Assembly (NCBI RefSeq): GCF_036226605.1 | Contig: NZ_CP109000.1 | Location: 4,646,501 to 4,710,500 of the forward strand | Length of the DNA stretch: 64,000 nucleotides | Reading direction: 5' to 3' | Source of the DNA: Streptomyces sp. NBC_00704 | Lineage (GTDB): Bacteria; Actinomycetota; Actinomycetes; Streptomycetales; Streptomycetaceae | Part shown: positions 17,327 to 25,706 of the stretch, piece after piece | Layout of the letters: each line of letters begins with the position of its first letter | Numbering within the stretch: position 1 is the first letter of the stretch | The notes under the pieces: generated by a model | What the model was told of the DNA's origin: nothing | Databases searched by the model: none | The model's input: only the letters and a program-made list of their open reading frames with translations | Position numbers and translations under genes: made by a program

Positions 17327-18835
17327 GTGAGCGGTCTGCGCCGGCTGCGCCGGGCGCTGTCCCGGCCGCGGCCGAAGCTGGTGTCGCTGCGCACCACGTT
17401 CGCGGTGTCCTTCGCGGCCGTGACCGCCGCCGTCACCGTGCTCGTCGGGGTCCTGTCGTACTCGGCGGCCGCCCGGCTGGTGCGGGTCGACCAGGAGTCG
17501 GTGTTCGACGAGGTCGTGCAGGACCTGCGGGACGAGGTGCGCGACCACCGGATGGCGCCGGAGGACTTCTCCTCGTCCGCGCCCGGCCACGACATCGTGC
17601 GGCCGGCCCGCACGGACGTGCAGGTCCTCGGAGCGGACGGTTCGGTCGTGGACAGCGGCAGCCCCGGACTGCCGGTCGTGGCCGCGGACCGCACGGCCGC
17701 GGCCGCGCCGGCGGCCGGCGCGATGACCGTCCACAAGGACGTGGACGTCGGCAGCGACGTCTACCGCATCGCGACGGTCTCGCTGGGCGGCGGCCGGGGC
17801 GCGGTGCAGGTGGCGCAGGAGTTCAGCGACACCGAGGACCTGCTGCGGGCGCTCCAGCAGCGCACCCTGATCCTGATGACGGCCGTCGTGACGGCCGCCG
17901 GTCTGTTCGGCTGGTGGCTGGCCCGGCGCATCACCCACCGGCTGGTCATCCTCACCACCGCCGCCGAGGACGTCGCCCGCACCCGCCGCCTGGGCGTCCA
18001 GGTGCCGGTCACCGGACACGACGAGGTGGGCCGCCTCGGCCGTGCCTTCGACCGCATGCTGGGCCGACTCGCCCAGTCGGAGGAGGACCAGCGGCGGCTC
18101 GTCCAGGACGCGGGCCACGAACTGCGCACCCCGCTGACCTCGCTGCGGACGAACATCTCCCTGCTGCGCCGGATCGACGAACTGCCGCCGGACACCCGCG
18201 ACGAACTGGTCGCCGACCTCACCCAGGAGGCCCGCGAGCTGACCGACCTGGTCAACGAGCTGGTCGATCTCGCGGCCGGCCAGTCGGACGCCGAGCCGCC
18301 GCGCAGGCTGGACCTCGCCGACGTCGCGGAGGAGGTCGCGGGCCTGGCCCGGCGCCGCACCGGGCGGCAGGTCCTGATCCGGGCGAGCGGCGACACCACC
18401 GTCCACGGGCGGCCGGCGATGCTCCAGCGGGCCGTGTCCAACCTGGTGGAGAACGCCACCAAGTTCGACCGCGACGGCCGCGCGCCGGTCGAGATCGCCG
18501 TCACCGGGCCCGCCCGGCCGGGCGTCGTGCGCGTCGAGGTCCGCGACCGGGGGCCCGGCATCGCCGAAGCCGACCTGACCCGCGTCTTCGACCGCTTCTA
18601 CCGGGCCGCCGACGCCCGCTCCCTGCCGGGCTCCGGCCTCGGCCTGTCGATCGTCCGCGAGGTGGCCCTGGCCCACGGGGGAGCGCCGTTCGCCTTCCGC
18701 CGCGCGGGCGGCGGCACGGTGATCGGCTTCACGGCGGGCGGCGGCGGCCTCCCCGACCGCGCGCCGGACGACGACCGCGCCCACGACCACCGCGCCCACG
18801 ACCACCGCGACCACCGCGACCGCCTCCGCCCCTGA
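17327..18835 (+). CDS. Sensor histidine kinase partner of the adjacent regulator
   Basis: A 502-residue membrane kinase. One transmembrane segment at about 25-45, an extracellular domain of some 130 residues, a second at about 180-200, then a HAMP linker. The H-box DAGHELRTPLTSLRTN has the phospho-accepting histidine near residue 264. The ATPase has N box NLVENATKFD, DRGPGIAEAD and GSGLGLSIVRE. The C-terminal tail is a His/Asp/Arg repeat (DDDRAHDHRAHDHRDHRD) not expected for the family. GTG 17327 follows the regulator gene by 12 bases. It should phosphorylate the adjacent OmpR-type protein. Confidence 0.92.
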   Translation: MSGLRRLRRALSRPRPKLVSLRTTFAVSFAAVTAAVTVLVGVLSYSAAARLVRVDQESVFDEVVQDLRDEVRDHRMAPEDFSSSAPGHDIVRPARTDVQVLGADGSVVDSGSPGLPVVAADRTAAAAPAAGAMTVHKDVDVGSDVYRIATVSLGGGRGAVQVAQEFSDTEDLLRALQQRTLILMTAVVTAAGLFGWWLARRITHRLVILTTAAEDVARTRRLGVQVPVTGHDEVGRLGRAFDRMLGRLAQSEEDQRRLVQDAGHELRTPLTSLRTNISLLRRIDELPPDTRDELVADLTQEARELTDLVNELVDLAAGQSDAEPPRRLDLADVAEEVAGLARRRTGRQVLIRASGDTTVHGRPAMLQRAVSNLVENATKFDRDGRAPVEIAVTGPARPGVVRVEVRDRGPGIAEADLTRVFDRFYRAADARSLPGSGLGLSIVREVALAHGGAPFAFRRAGGGTVIGFTAGGGGLPDRAPDDDRAHDHRAHDHRDHRDRLRP

Positions 18836-18918
18836 CGCCCGCCCCCGCCGGCCGAAGGGCCCTCCCATCGCGCTGAGGCAGGGGGCTTGAGGTCGGAAAA
18901 GGGTGGGAATAATACGAG

Positions 18919-21411
18919 ATGCGTGCTTACGCGGGAGAGCGAGATGAGTATGTGAGTGACGCAAATGACGCCGTCAGTGACGCGTCGGACGCCGTCGGCG
19001 AACCGTTCACCGCCCGCGTCACCGTCGACGGACAGGGCGCCGTGACCGGCTGGAACGACGGGGCCGCCCGGCTGCTGGGATACGCCCCTCGGGAGATCCT
19101 CGGGCGTCCGGCGACGACGCTGCTCGCCGACGGGTCCACCGCGGCGGACCTCCGGCCGTCGCCGGGGCTGCCCCGCCGGCAGGGCACGCTCGCCCTGCGC
19201 CACCGCGACGGCCGCCGCCTGGAGGCCAGGGTCCTGGCGCACCGCCGCACGGGGGACCAGGGGGACCGCGGCTGGTTCCTGGTCGCCGCCCCGGCCGCGC
19301 CGCCCCGGCCCGAGGACGACGCCCTGATGCGCTGGGGCTTCCTGCGGTCGCCGTCCTGCGCGACCTCCGTCTACGACACCGACCTGCGGCTGCGCCGCTC
19401 GAACCGGACCGCGCAGGACGCGCTGGGCCTGACCGAGGAGGAGCTGCGCGGGCTGCGGATGACGGACGTCCTGCCCACGCCGCTGTCACAGGAGGTCGAG
19501 CGGCGGATGCGGCAGACCCTGGAGACCGGCGAGCCGCAGTACGTCGAGAACCACGCGCGGGCCCCCGGCGAGCCCCGCGAGCACGCCTGGTCGGTCCACC
19601 TCCACCGGGTCGAGGACGCGGACGGCCGGGTGCTGGGCGTGGCCGCCACCGGGCACGACATGACGGAGCAGCACCGGGCCCGCGAGCGGCTCCAGCTGAT
19701 CGCGGAGGCCAGCTCCCGGATCGGCGGCACCCTCGACGTGACGCGGACGGCGCAAGAGCTGGCGGACGTGGCGGTGCCCGGCCTCGCCGACTTCCTCAGC
19801 GTCGACCTGCTGACCTCGTTCGAGCAGGGGCGTGAGGAGCAGACCGCGACCGGCGGCCCGCTGCTGCTGCGGCGCGTCGCCCACCAGTCGGTGCTGCCGG
19901 GCGCCCCCGAGGCCGTCCTCGCCCTCGGCGACGTGGACGAGTACCCGGCAGGCTCCCCGCCGGCGGAGAGCCTGCGTTCGGGGCGGGCCGTGCGGCGCCG
20001 GATCGACGCGGCCGCGCTGCCGGAATGGGTCGCCGGGGACCCGCTGCGCGTCGCCCGCGTCCACGACTACGGCTTCCACTCGCTGATGGCCGTGCCGCTG
20101 TCGGCGCGCGGCACCACGCTGGGCGTCGTCGTCCTCGCCCGGCACCGGCGCCCGGACCCCTTCCAGGCCGACGACGTCGTCCTCGCCGAGGAACTGGCGG
20201 CCAGGGCGGCGGTCTGCATCGACAACGCCCGGCGCTACACCCGCGAACGCGCGACGTCGGTCGCCCTGCAACGCAGCCTGCTCCCGCAGCGGCTGCCCGA
20301 GCAGTCCGCGGTGGAGGTGGCCTCCCGCTACCTCCCGGCCGACGTGCGGGCCGGGGTGGGCGGCGACTGGTACGACGTCATCCCGCTGTCCGGGGCGAGG
20401 GTCGCGCTCGTCGTCGGCGACGTCGTGGGGCACGGCATCCACGCCTCGGCGACCATGGGACGGCTGCGCACCGCCGTGCGCACCCTCGCCGACATCGACC
20501 TGCCCCCCGACGAACTCCTCACCCACCTCGACGACCTCGTGGGCCTGCTGGCCACCGGCACCGACGCGCTCGGCGACCCGGAGGCGGCCGGAGACGTCGG
20601 GGCGACCTGCCTGTACGCCGTCTACGACCCGCTCGTGCGGCGCTGCACCCTGGCCAGGGCGGGCCACCCGCTGCCCGCGGTCGTGACCCCGGACGGCGAG
20701 GTGGAACTGCTGGCCCTGCCGGCCGGGCCGCCGCTCGGACTGGGCGGGCTGCCCTTCGAGTCGCTGGAGGTCGAACTGCCCGAGGGCAGCCTGCTGGCCC
20801 TCTACACCGACGGCCTGATCGTCTCGCGCTCCCGTGGCGGGAGCGGCGGGGGCGGTGCCGTCGACGTCGACGACGGGACGTCCCGGCTGTGCCGGGCCCT
20901 GGCCGCGCCCGCCGCCTCCCTCGACGCGGTGTGCGACACGGTCCTCGCCGACCTGATCCCCCGGCTGCCCTCCGACGACGTGGCGCTCCTCGTCGCCCGC
21001 ACCCGGGCCCTCGACCCCTCCCGCATCGCCACCTGGGACGTGGCGTCGGACCCCGCCGCGGTCGCCGAAACCCGCAAGCGGGCCGTCGACCAGCTGGAGA
21101 CCTGGGGGCTGACCGACGCCGCCTTCGTCACCGAACTGATCGTCAGCGAGCTGGTCACCAACGCCATCCGGCACGGCCGGCCGCCCGTGCAGCTGCGCCT
21201 CATCCACGACCGCGCGCTCATCTGCGAGGTCTCCGACGGCGGCGGCACGGCCCCCCACATGCGCCGGGCCCGCACCTACGACGAGGGCGGCCGCGGCCTC
21301 CTCCTGGTCGCCCAGCTGAGCCGGCGCTGGGGCACCCGGCCCGGCGCCAAGGGCAAGACGATCTGGGCGGAGCAGACCATCGACGGCCCGCCCGGCGGCT
21401 CCTGGCTCTGA
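18919..21411 (+). CDS. PAS-GAF-SpoIIE phosphatase with anti-sigma-type ATPase domain
   Basis: An 830-residue cytoplasmic multidomain regulator. In order: a first PAS (about 25-125), a second PAS (about 140-250, ending ATGHDMTEQHRA), a GAF domain (260-445), a PP2C/SpoIIE phosphatase (460-690; metal-binding GVGGDWYDVIPL, VVGDVVGHGIHA, LALYTDGLI, PSDDVALLVAR) and a HATPase_c domain (700-820; ELVTNAIRHGRPPVQ, GGRGLLLVA). Streptomyces has many such proteins that dephosphorylate anti-anti-sigma factors; the fused kinase-like domain suggests both switch arms are in one protein. The target is not encoded nearby. Its last four codons fall in a 39-bp duplication. Confidence 0.92.
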   Translation: MRAYAGERDEYVSDANDAVSDASDAVGEPFTARVTVDGQGAVTGWNDGAARLLGYAPREILGRPATTLLADGSTAADLRPSPGLPRRQGTLALRHRDGRRLEARVLAHRRTGDQGDRGWFLVAAPAAPPRPEDDALMRWGFLRSPSCATSVYDTDLRLRRSNRTAQDALGLTEEELRGLRMTDVLPTPLSQEVERRMRQTLETGEPQYVENHARAPGEPREHAWSVHLHRVEDADGRVLGVAATGHDMTEQHRARERLQLIAEASSRIGGTLDVTRTAQELADVAVPGLADFLSVDLLTSFEQGREEQTATGGPLLLRRVAHQSVLPGAPEAVLALGDVDEYPAGSPPAESLRSGRAVRRRIDAAALPEWVAGDPLRVARVHDYGFHSLMAVPLSARGTTLGVVVLARHRRPDPFQADDVVLAEELAARAAVCIDNARRYTRERATSVALQRSLLPQRLPEQSAVEVASRYLPADVRAGVGGDWYDVIPLSGARVALVVGDVVGHGIHASATMGRLRTAVRTLADIDLPPDELLTHLDDLVGLLATGTDALGDPEAAGDVGATCLYAVYDPLVRRCTLARAGHPLPAVVTPDGEVELLALPAGPPLGLGGLPFESLEVELPEGSLLALYTDGLIVSRSRGGSGGGGAVDVDDGTSRLCRALAAPAASLDAVCDTVLADLIPRLPSDDVALLVARTRALDPSRIATWDVASDPAAVAETRKRAVDQLETWGLTDAAFVTELIVSELVTNAIRHGRPPVQLRLIHDRALICEVSDGGGTAPHMRRARTYDEGGRGLLLVAQLSRRWGTRPGAKGKTIWAEQTIDGPPGGSWL

Positions 21412-21474
21412 GCCCCGGCCCACCGACCCGCCCCCGGCTCCTGGCTCTGAGCCCCGGCCCACCGACCCGCCCCC
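21397..21474. repeat. Two tandem copies of a 39-bp unit at a gene end
   Basis: The unit starting GGCTCCTGGCTCTGAGCC occurs at 21397-21435 and again at 21436-21474 with no mismatch. The first copy contains the last four sense codons and the stop of the SpoIIE-type gene; the second repeats them outside the gene. Confidence 0.95.
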
Positions 21475-21597
21475 GCGCACCGGCTCTCGCACCATGACTG
21501 GCACACCATGACTGTCGGGACATCAGCCTGACATGCCGTCGAGGAACGCCAACCCTCGGCGGCACCAGCGCAGTCGACCGCAGTCGAACGGAGCGGC

Positions 21598-21924
21598 TCA
21601 GCCCAGGAGCCGGCGCTTCTGTTCCGCGAACTCGTCCTCCGTGAGCACCCCCTGCTGCCGCAGCTCACCGAGCTGCTTGAGCTGCTCGATCCGCTCGCCG
21701 AGATCGTCCGGCCGCTGCGGGGCCGCCTGCGGCTGCCCGTAGCCCTGCTGCTGTTGTCCGTAGCCCTGTTGCTGTTGCTGCCCATAGGGCTCCGGCGGGG
21801 CTTCCCGGTAACCCTCCTGGGCCGCCCAGCGGCCCTGCTGACGGCGTGACACACGGTTGGAGACGGCGGTCGCCGTACCCGCGACGACCGCGGTGCGGGC
21901 GACTCCGCGAAGAAGACCCGGCAT
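21598..21924 (-). CDS. Small SHOCT-domain protein
   Basis: A 108-residue protein. A short hydrophobic N-terminus (residues about 5-20, GVARTAVVAGTATAV) is followed by a Gln/Tyr/Gly-rich tract (GYGQQQQGYGQPQ) and a C-terminal SHOCT motif (LKQLGELRQQGVLTEDEFAE), a short amphipathic module found at the ends of many unrelated bacterial proteins. ATG 21924 has AAGGGGA upstream at a good spacing and is preferred over ATG 21945. Divergent from the DUF7144-type membrane protein. It may associate with the membrane or oligomerise; no enzymatic role is visible. Confidence 0.82.
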   Translation of the reverse strand: MPGLLRGVARTAVVAGTATAVSNRVSRRQQGRWAAQEGYREAPPEPYGQQQQQGYGQQQQGYGQPQAAPQRPDDLGERIEQLKQLGELRQQGVLTEDEFAEQKRRLLG

Positions 21925-22088
21925 GGCGCATCCCCTTTCGTCCATACGTCATTCCATTGGACCACCGAACCCGGCCCGCCGCGAATTCCGCCCGATCTGC
22001 CGATTACGGCATCTGGTGGCACGCTGGACTTGTGTCCACGACCGGGCGGTCGTCCCGGCGTCGAGGCCCAGTTGAAGGAGCCCGCAAA

Positions 22089-22514
22089 ATGGCCACACAG
22101 AGCACCGGAACGCACCGGACCACCGCCCGCGGAATGGGCGAGGTGTCCGGCTGGACGGTTTTCGCCGCGATCATGATGATGTTCGGCGGCGTTCTGGCGA
22201 TATTCGAGGGAATATCCGCCATCGCGAAGGACGACGTGTTCGTCTCCACCCGCAATTTCACCTTTCAGTGGAGCCTGACCAGCTGGGGCTGGCTGCACCT
22301 CTCGCTCGGCATCGTCGTGCTGCTGGCCGGTATGGCCCTGTTCAGCGGGGCGATGTGGGCCCGCGTCGTCGGTATCACCGTGGCGGGCCTGAACCTGATC
22401 GCCAACTTCGTGTGGCTGCCCTGGTATCCGTTCTGGGCCATCACGCTGATGGTCATCGACGGATTCGTGATCTGGGCCCTGTGCGTCGGCCCCAGAAAGG
22501 AACGCGCCATGTGA
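22089..22514 (+). CDS. Small four-helix membrane protein (DUF7144-like)
   Basis: A 141-residue protein with a polar N-terminus (to about residue 18) and four hydrophobic segments: GWTVFAAIMMMFGGVLAIFE, WGWLHLSLGIVVLLAGMALF, VVGITVAGLNLIANFV and AITLMVIDGFVIWALCV. The pattern is typical of a widespread actinomycete membrane family (DUF7144). GAAGGAG precedes ATG 22089. The gene is followed by a strong terminator, so it is monocistronic. Function not known; homologues are often stress-inducible, but nothing here proves that. Confidence 0.82.
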   Translation: MATQSTGTHRTTARGMGEVSGWTVFAAIMMMFGGVLAIFEGISAIAKDDVFVSTRNFTFQWSLTSWGWLHLSLGIVVLLAGMALFSGAMWARVVGITVAGLNLIANFVWLPWYPFWAITLMVIDGFVIWALCVGPRKERAM

Positions 22515-22548
22515 CCCTCGGCCCTGCGGGAACCGCGCCGCCGTCCGT

Positions 22549-22578
22549 CTCCGGCCGCACCTCCGGGTGCGGCCGGAG
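22549..22578 (+). terminator. Terminator hairpin after the DUF7144-like gene
   Basis: A perfect 13-bp stem (CTCCGGCCGCACC / GGTGCGGCCGGAG) with loop TCCG, 34 bases after the stop codon. Confidence 0.85.
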
Positions 22579-22603
22579 GCGCGGGTCGGTGAATTCCGCG
22601 CGC

Positions 22604-22727
22604 TGAACGCGGCGAACGCCTGAACGCCTGAACGCTGCGAAAGCGGTGAATGCGGTGAACTCGCCGAAAGCGGTGAACTCGCTGAACTCGCTGAATTCGC
22701 TGAACGCGGTGAATTCGGTGAACGCGG
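22604..22727. repeat. Array of fourteen 9-bp degenerate repeats
   Basis: Fourteen consecutive units (twelve of 9 bases, two of 8) follow the pattern (T/C)GAA + A/C/T + (A/G/T)CG(G/C), for example TGAACGCGG, TGAACTCGC, TGAATTCGC, CGAAAGCGG. The array fills most of the non-coding gap between the terminator at 22578 and the lipoprotein gene at 22906. Confidence 0.9.
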
Positions 22728-22905
22728 TGGGCTTCGCTTGTCCCTGGCTTCCTCCGTCGCCCGGCCCTTCGCGTTGCGCGGCTCGTCCTCCGGCGGCGGT
22801 CAGCCGGGCGGTCCCGCTCGGGATGCCGACGGCCGCCGGTCCCGGCAGCCTGGGGCCGAGAGGCCGCGGTTCCGCGCCGGCCCCCGACAGACGAGGACCG
22901 TCGCC

Positions 22906-23289
22906 ATGATCCGTCGCAGTCGAGCCCGCCGAGGCGCGGGAGCCGTCCTCCTCCTGCTTGCCGTCCTGCTTGCCTTCGCCGGTTGCAGCAACGGTTCCGC
23001 CCTCGGCACGATCCAGTACACGGGCCCCGGCGGACGGGTCGTGAGGATCCAGAGCCCCTCCCACGACGGATGCCACCGCCTGCCGGGCGGCGCCCGCAGC
23101 GTGCGCAACTACACCCTCGACGACATCCGGCTGTACGCGAACGAGTCGTGCGTGCTGACGGAGGCCGGTGACGACCAGAGCGGCCGCACCGGCGGGGAGA
23201 GCTTCTATCTGGGGACGCAGTCGTCCGTCGCGTTCACCCCGGGCCAGTCCCTGTGGCGCAGCTACTCCGTCGTCGGCGGAGGCGCCTGA
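22906..23289 (+). CDS. Small secreted lipoprotein of unknown function
   Basis: A 127-residue protein with Arg-rich start (MIRRSRARRGAGAVLLL), hydrophobic core and lipobox AFAGC (residues about 22-26). The mature part contains three cysteines, among them SHDGCHRLPGGARSVRNYT and NESCVLTEAG, which suggests an extracellular, possibly disulfide-bonded beta domain. GAGGACC lies 6-8 bases upstream of ATG 22906. It is convergent with the DUF6325 gene, leaving 22 bases between stops. No family with known function is recognised. Confidence 0.75.
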   Translation: MIRRSRARRGAGAVLLLLAVLLAFAGCSNGSALGTIQYTGPGGRVVRIQSPSHDGCHRLPGGARSVRNYTLDDIRLYANESCVLTEAGDDQSGRTGGESFYLGTQSSVAFTPGQSLWRSYSVVGGGA

Positions 23290-23311
23290 ACCCGCCCGGC
23301 GCGGGGGCCGG

Positions 23312-23812
23312 TCAGCCTGAGGCGGCCTCGGTCGCCTCCAGTGCGGCGAGGAGCGCCTGGACGGGCAGCCGCCCGGACGCGACCAGCTGGGCTCCTCCCC
23401 GGCGCAGGGCGGCGGCGAAGGGCGCGGCCCACAGGTTCTCGTACACCAGCAGCGCCGCGGAGTTGCCGGGTTCGACGGCCGCCGCGGCCGCCTCCAGGTC
23501 GTCGCGGCCCAGCAGGCCGGACCGCGCGCCCTCGAAGACGGCGAGGTCGAGCCGGCCGTCGCCGTTGAGGTCCGCGATCTCCAGGGCGGTCACCGAGCCG
23601 TCGGCGTCCTTCCTGACGAACGTCAGGTCGAGGATCCGGATGATGCCGCGGTCCACGAGGTCGACCAGCAGCGGGAAGCCCTCACCTGTCATCCGGTTGC
23701 CGGGAAACTCCACCACCACGTAGTCGACGGGCCCCATCTCGTCGATCGGCTCGCCCTGCTCGTCCGGCCCGGCCGGCGGTGTCTGCTGCGTCAGGTCGCT
23801 CTGCTCGCTCAC
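23312..23812 (-). CDS. DUF6325 family protein
   Basis: A 166-residue soluble protein. After a Gln/Pro/Glu-rich N-terminus, the conserved core begins GPVDYVVVEFPGNRMTGE and continues with VDLVDRGIIRILDLTFVRKD and SAALLVYENLWAAPFAAALR, which is the DUF6325 pattern (related to DUF1269-type membrane-stress proteins). GTG 23812 is supported by AGAGGTGA five to six bases upstream; longer readings would have to cross a hexamer repeat. Homologues in actinomycetes often sit near general stress genes, but the role is unknown. Confidence 0.82.
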   Translation of the reverse strand: MSEQSDLTQQTPPAGPDEQGEPIDEMGPVDYVVVEFPGNRMTGEGFPLLVDLVDRGIIRILDLTFVRKDADGSVTALEIADLNGDGRLDLAVFEGARSGLLGRDDLEAAAAAVEPGNSAALLVYENLWAAPFAAALRRGGAQLVASGRLPVQALLAALEATEAASG

Positions 23813-23822
23813 GGCTTCACCT

Positions 23823-23872
23823 CTGGTGCTGGTGCTGGTGCTGGTGCGGGTGCGGGTGCTGTGCTGGTGTCG
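23823..23872. repeat. Hexamer repeat tract in the 5' region of the DUF6325 gene
   Basis: CTGGTG is repeated in tandem and degenerates into GCGGGTGCGGGTGCTGTG on the plus strand. On the transcribed (minus) side it is a (CAGCAC)-like tract beginning about 10 bases upstream of GTG 23812, just before its ribosome-binding site. Confidence 0.85.
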
Positions 23873-24006
23873 TTGCTGTCGCGCGGGCCCCCCGACTGCC
23901 ATTGCACCACCGGGCAGGGGGTGCCGCACCCGGTGTCCGCGGTGTCCGTTCACCCGGCCGGACCGCCCGGCTCGCCGGGCCGCCCTCCCGGCGTTCTCCT
24001 CGAGGC

Positions 24007-25341
24007 ATGACTGGCAGCGATGCGCCCCCGCCCCGCCCCGAGGACCCCTACGGCGGCTCCGCCGAGGAGGTCCGGATCGCCCAACAAGCCGGTGAGCTGG
24101 CCGAACTGCACCGGCGGCTGGGCGAGTTGGAGAGCGGACGGCATCCGCACCGGCACTGGTGGCGCGCGCTGGGGTCGACCCTGCTGATCGTGGTGGCGTC
24201 CCTGCTGTCCCTGCTGGCCGTGGTCGCGGTCTGGGCGAACAGCATCGTCCGCGACACCGACCGCTACGTGGCGACCGTGGCGCCGCTGGCCTCCGACCCC
24301 GACGTCCAGCGGGCCGTCACCACCCGCGTCACCGACGTCGTGCTCCGGCAGATCGACGTCGATGCACTGGTCGACGAGCTGAGCCGGGCCGCGTCGCAGC
24401 AGGGCGTGCCGCCGAAGGCCGCGGAGCTGATCAAGAACCTGAGCGGCCCCATCGACAGCGGACTCAAGGAACTGGTGAGCGGCACCGTGATGCGGGTCGT
24501 GTCCGGGCCCGCGTTCGAGAAGATCTGGACGGAAGCCAACCGGCGGGCCCACAGCGCCGTCGTCAAGGCGCTGACCGGCTCGGGCGGCGGCGCCGTGCAG
24601 GTGCGCGACGGCCAGGTCGCCATCGACGTCGCGCCCGTCGTCGCCGAGGTGAAGGAGCGGCTCGTCGACTCCGGACTCGCGGTGGCGGCGAAGGTCCCCG
24701 CCGTGCACACGGACTTCGTCGTGGTGCAGAGCAAGGACATCGGCAAGATCAAGTCGTATCTGAGGGTGCTCCAGATCCTCGGCAGCTGGCTGCCGGTCGT
24801 GGCGGTGCTGATCGCGGCCGCGGGCGTGTTCCTGGCGGTCCACCGGCGGCGGGCGCTCATCGGGGCCGCGATCGGGGTGTTCCTCGCCATGGTGCTGCTG
24901 GGCGTGGTCCTCGCCGTGTTCCGCGCGGTGTACCTCGACCACCTGCCGCCCGGCGCGAACTCGGACGCCGCGGGCGCCGTCTACGACGCGCTGGTGCGGT
25001 TCCTGCGGTCCAGTATCCGGGCGGTGGGGGCGCTGGCCCTGGTCACCGCCCTGGGCGCGTTCCTGGTGGGCCCCTCGCGGCCGGCGGTGTTCGTCCGGCA
25101 CTTCTGCGGCAAGGGGATCGGCGCCGGGCGGGACGTGGCGACTTCGGCGGGGCTGCGACTGGGCCCGGTGGGCGGGTTCGTGCACCGCTTCAAGGGGTGG
25201 ATCGGGGCGGCGATCCTGCTGGTGGCCGCGGTGGTCCTGTTCACCTGGAGCTATCCGACCATGGCGGTCGTGGTGTGGACGGCGGTGATCGTGCTGGCCG
25301 CCTTCGCCCTCCGCGAGTTCCTGGACACCGGCGAGGCATAG
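24007..25341 (+). CDS. Multi-pass membrane protein of unknown function
   Basis: A 444-residue protein. A charged N-terminal stretch with a coiled-coil look (AQQAGELAELHRRLGELES) precedes the first transmembrane helix (about 55-80). A large extracytoplasmic domain (about 80-245: VRDTDRYVATVAPLASDPDV, IDVDALVDEL, VPPKAAELIKN) follows, then four more hydrophobic segments (about 260-285, 290-315, 340-360, 395-435). This layout recurs in actinomycete membrane proteins without assigned function. ATG 24007 has only a GAGG directly in front, so the start is moderately certain. Confidence 0.78.
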   Translation: MTGSDAPPPRPEDPYGGSAEEVRIAQQAGELAELHRRLGELESGRHPHRHWWRALGSTLLIVVASLLSLLAVVAVWANSIVRDTDRYVATVAPLASDPDVQRAVTTRVTDVVLRQIDVDALVDELSRAASQQGVPPKAAELIKNLSGPIDSGLKELVSGTVMRVVSGPAFEKIWTEANRRAHSAVVKALTGSGGGAVQVRDGQVAIDVAPVVAEVKERLVDSGLAVAAKVPAVHTDFVVVQSKDIGKIKSYLRVLQILGSWLPVVAVLIAAAGVFLAVHRRRALIGAAIGVFLAMVLLGVVLAVFRAVYLDHLPPGANSDAAGAVYDALVRFLRSSIRAVGALALVTALGAFLVGPSRPAVFVRHFCGKGIGAGRDVATSAGLRLGPVGGFVHRFKGWIGAAILLVAAVVLFTWSYPTMAVVVWTAVIVLAAFALREFLDTGEA

Positions 25342-25706
25342 GCCTCCGGCCGCGGTCGAAGTCCCCGGTCCCGGCCCGCGGCCGCCGCCGAAGTCAGCCG
25401 CCGAAGCCCCCGTCCGCGGCCGCCGGCCGCGGACGCCGCCCTCGGTCACCGCCGCAGCCCTCGGCCGCCGCGCGAGCCCTTGGTCGCCGTCGAAGTCACC
25501 GGTCGCCGTCGAAGTCGGCCGAAGCGCCCGGCCGCCGCTGAAGCCCCCGTGCGCACGTCGTCCCCCGCGGTCCTGACGCCGCGCGGTCTCACGCCGTGCG
25601 TGCTCACGCCCCGCGGTTTCCCGCCACGCGTACGCGTAGGTGTCCACTCTCGCCCCGCCGGCGCGTGCCGTGCGTGCCGTGCGTACGCAAGCGCTGCCGT
25701 GCGTGC
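25342..25706. other. Non-coding gap of degenerate GC-rich repeats
   Basis: This 365-base interval between two membrane-protein genes shows no reading frame with plausible start, site and composition. It holds imprecise repeats of GCCGCCGAAG-like and CGGTCACCGCCG-like words, including GGTCGCCGTCGAAGTC twice at 25482 and 25501 (period 19), and a run of CTCACGCC words near 25588-25610. Confidence 0.6.

Noticed and set aside
22646-22909. Short plus-strand ORF reading Asn-Ala-Val-Asn repeats through the 9-bp array
   Set aside because: It arises from the period of the array (9 bases is three codons), has no ribosome site and continues into non-protein-like sequence.
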